Assembly: GCF_043641075.1 (NCBI RefSeq)
Contig: NZ_JBHZRC010000011.1
Coordinates: forward strand, 62,001 to 126,000
Reading direction: 5' to 3'
Length of the DNA stretch: 64,000 bases
From: Bacillus_BD oryzisoli_A
GTDB lineage: Bacteria; Bacillota; Bacilli; Bacillales; Cytobacillaceae
Shown: positions 62,398 to 64,000 of the stretch, piece after piece
How positions within the stretch are numbered: the stretch's first letter is position 1
Layout of the letters: every line of letters begins with the position of its first letter
Translations under genes and position numbers: made by a program
The notes under the pieces: generated by a model
The model's input: only the letters and a program-made list of their open reading frames with translations
What the model was told of the DNA's origin: nothing
Database searches by the model: none

Positions 62398-63306
62398 ATG
62401 GTGTACAATTGTCTTATTATTGGCGGCGGAATTGCAGGCTTACAGGCTGCCATTCAATTAGGCAGATATATGCATAAAGTACTTGTGATTGATTCTGAAG
62501 ATGGGCGCTCGAGCTTGTGCAGAAGCTATCATAATATACTAGGGTATCCAGATGGAGTGAGCGGTGACCATCTCAGAGAGCTGGGAAGAAAGCAAGCTGA
62601 AGCATTAGGTGTGGAGTTTTTAAAAGGGAAAGCTGAGACTGCTGCTATGACAGAGTCGGACTTTGAGGTGACCGTTTCGAATGGAGAAACGTATAGCAGC
62701 AAACGCCTGTTGCTGGCTACAGGCGTTATGGACCGAATTCCACCCGAGCTGCTGCCTTCCTTGAGACCATGCCTCGGAATTAGTGTCTATGTGTGCCCTG
62801 ACTGCGATGGATATCAAGTAAAAGGAAAACGTACAATTGTGATTGGGGCCGGTGCTACAGGAGTTGATATGGTTAAAACACTGTCCTATTGGACAACGGA
62901 TCTGATCTATATTAATCATGAACAGAAGCCTATTACGAAAGAGGATCGGGAGTTTTTTCAAGAAAAAAGTATTCCATACATAGAAGCAGGAATTAAGAAA
63001 ACATTAGCAAATGAAGCACAGCTGGAAGGGTTTTTATTAGAAAATGGGGAAACAATTGAGGGAAACCATGCCTTTATTGCTTTTGGTGGAAATGAAGTAC
63101 GGTCACAGCTTGCTAAGCAGCTGGGGGTAGAGTTATTGGAAAATAAACATATGATTTGTGACCCGCGAACAAAGATGACAAATATTCGCAGAGTTTGGGC
63201 AGCTGGTGATGTTGCAGCACATTCCGAGCAGGTGACGATTGCAATGGGCGAAGGCTCACAGGCTGCTATATGGATTCATAAGGATATCATTCAAGATCAG
63301 GAATAG
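62398..63306 (+). CDS. Thioredoxin reductase-like FAD oxidoreductase
   Basis: Protein of 302 residues with FAD motif CLIIGGGIAGLQAAIQLG, the redox pair VCPDCDGYQ (CPDC where TrxB has CATC or CAVC), NADPH motif IVIGAGATGVDMV and VWAAGDVAAHSEQV. Overall TrxB-like, but not the housekeeping enzyme by its divergent sequence; the electron acceptor is unknown. ATG 62398 behind GGGAGTG. Confidence 0.85.
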   Translation: MVYNCLIIGGGIAGLQAAIQLGRYMHKVLVIDSEDGRSSLCRSYHNILGYPDGVSGDHLRELGRKQAEALGVEFLKGKAETAAMTESDFEVTVSNGETYSSKRLLLATGVMDRIPPELLPSLRPCLGISVYVCPDCDGYQVKGKRTIVIGAGATGVDMVKTLSYWTTDLIYINHEQKPITKEDREFFQEKSIPYIEAGIKKTLANEAQLEGFLLENGETIEGNHAFIAFGGNEVRSQLAKQLGVELLENKHMICDPRTKMTNIRRVWAAGDVAAHSEQVTIAMGEGSQAAIWIHKDIIQDQE

Positions 63307-63335
63307 CTGGGTATACAAAAGTGAGGAGAAACGGG

Positions 63336-63824
63336 ATGGCTCAGATAAAGACAAATGCGATGCGGATTTTGGATGCAAAAAAGATCAGTTACGGAATGAA
63401 GACATATGAAGCTGCCGATGGAAAAATAGATGGAGTTTCTGTTGCGCAAAAGGTAAACAGAGACCCAAAGGAAGTTTATAAAACACTGGTTACACAAGGG
63501 ACAAGTAAGGGCATTTATGTTTTTGTCATTCCAGTCGAAGAGGAGCTGGACCTCAAAAAGGCCGCTAAGGCTGCGAAGGAAAAGAAAGTCGATATGATTG
63601 CTGTTAAGGATATTCAAAAACTGACCGGCTACATTCGAGGCGGCTGCTCACCGGTTGGGATGAAAAAGCAGTACCCGACGTTTATAGAGAAGTGTGCAGA
63701 AGGGTTAGAGCAAATGGTCGTTAGCGGCGGAAAAATTGGCGTGCAAATTGAAATCAACCCGCAGGATCTCATGGGTGTTACAAATGGAGCCTTTGCTGAC
63801 GTGGTTAAAGGGCATGAGGACTGA
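63336..63824 (+). CDS. ybaK: Cys-tRNA(Pro)/Cys-tRNA(Cys) deacylase YbaK
   Basis: Editing deacylase of 162 residues removing Cys from mischarged tRNA-Pro. KTNAMRILDAKKISY start, then KTLVTQG, FVIPVEEELDLKKAAKAA, GYIRGGCSPVGMKKQYPTFI and the Gly-rich VVSGGKIGVQIEI are diagnostic. ATG 63336 preceded by GAGGAGAAACGGG is preferred over GTG 63321. Confidence 0.92.
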   Translation: MAQIKTNAMRILDAKKISYGMKTYEAADGKIDGVSVAQKVNRDPKEVYKTLVTQGTSKGIYVFVIPVEEELDLKKAAKAAKEKKVDMIAVKDIQKLTGYIRGGCSPVGMKKQYPTFIEKCAEGLEQMVVSGGKIGVQIEINPQDLMGVTNGAFADVVKGHED

Positions 63825-63858
63825 TGAGATTTACTAGAGTGAAAGCGCACGATTACGT

Positions 63859-63889
63859 AAGATCCTTTTCGAATAAAGGGTCTTTTTTG
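63859..63889 (+). terminator. Terminator after ybaK
   Basis: AAGATCCTTT pairs with AAAGGGTCTT, followed by TTTT. Confidence 0.8.
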
Positions 63890-63981
63890 TGTGAAAAAAT
63901 AGTGCTAGCATAGGCTTTCACCCATTTATCCTGTTCTGCATATTGTAAAGAGAACTGACAAACAAAACTAGTGGAGGCGGC

Positions 63982-64000
63982 ATGCCAACAGAAGGCTTTG
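63982..64000 (+). CDS. Possible gene start cut by window edge
   Basis: ATGCCAACAGAAGGCTTTG (MPTEGF) with GGAGG 4 bases upstream (63973-63977). Too short to identify. Confidence 0.4.

Overview
The window looks like chromosomal DNA of an AT-rich, low-GC Gram-positive of the Bacillaceae (Bacillus, Neobacillus or Priestia type). Grounds: strong AGGAGG-type ribosome binding sites, frequent TTG and GTG starts, a SAM-I riboswitch, CcpA cre sites, GltC, and a class IV polyhydroxyalkanoate (PHA) cluster phaPQ-phaRBC laid out as in Bacillus megaterium. No rRNA, tRNA, phage, transposase or CRISPR array was seen. One run of 100 N (30923-31022) marks an assembly gap inside a tandem repeat.

Layout. 1-6 kb: a flavin/Fe-S enoate reductase cut by the window edge, a YdiB-like quinate/shikimate dehydrogenase and two related MFS transporters. 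6-10 kb: an ArcD-like amino acid antiporter, a TraB-family protein and an unknown multispan membrane protein. 10.4-18.5 kb: a sigma-54 regulon for 3-hydroxybutyrate/acetoacetate use (3-hydroxyacyl-CoA dehydrogenase, PAS-AAA-Fis activator, CoA transferase, thiolase, GntP-type permease, 3-hydroxybutyrate dehydrogenase) with two -24/-12 promoters and cre sites. 18.6-22.4 kb: flavodiiron protein, rubredoxin reductase, rubredoxin (a short gene) and a Crp/Fnr regulator, probably for NO/O2 removal. 24.4-30.7 kb: a second thiolase, a FabG-like reductase and the pha cluster. The PHB cycle is thus nearly complete here apart from a depolymerase. 30.7-31.4 kb: a 52-bp tandem repeat array with a sister array at 57 kb. 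31.4-35.7 kb: hydrolases, an XRE-cupin regulator, an extradiol dioxygenase and a DoxX protein, resembling quinone/catechol stress genes. 35.8-42.1 kb: metNPQ under a SAM-I riboswitch, an omega-amidase-like hydrolase and an aminotransferase.

42.2-45.9 kb is the most unusual part: a ParM-like actin and a ParR-like adaptor preceded by two related clusters of short palindromic repeats. Between the clusters lies a decayed second copy of the upstream aminotransferase. This looks like a chromosomal type II (actin-based) segregation module whose centromere-like region was tandemly duplicated together with its neighbour gene.

46-48.7 kb: NADP-type glutamate dehydrogenase divergent from gltC. 48.8-56.9 kb: a flavin-based extracellular electron transfer type locus (ecfT, ecfA2, ecfA1, dmkA, fmnB on one strand; ndh2, eetA, eetB on the other) lacking the flavinylated lipoprotein PplA. 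57-64 kb: peptidase T, a dicarboxylate/glutamate symporter, two FAD oxidoreductases, a split ThrE-type exporter and a YbaK deacylase. Functions are family assignments from reading the sequence; no database search was run.
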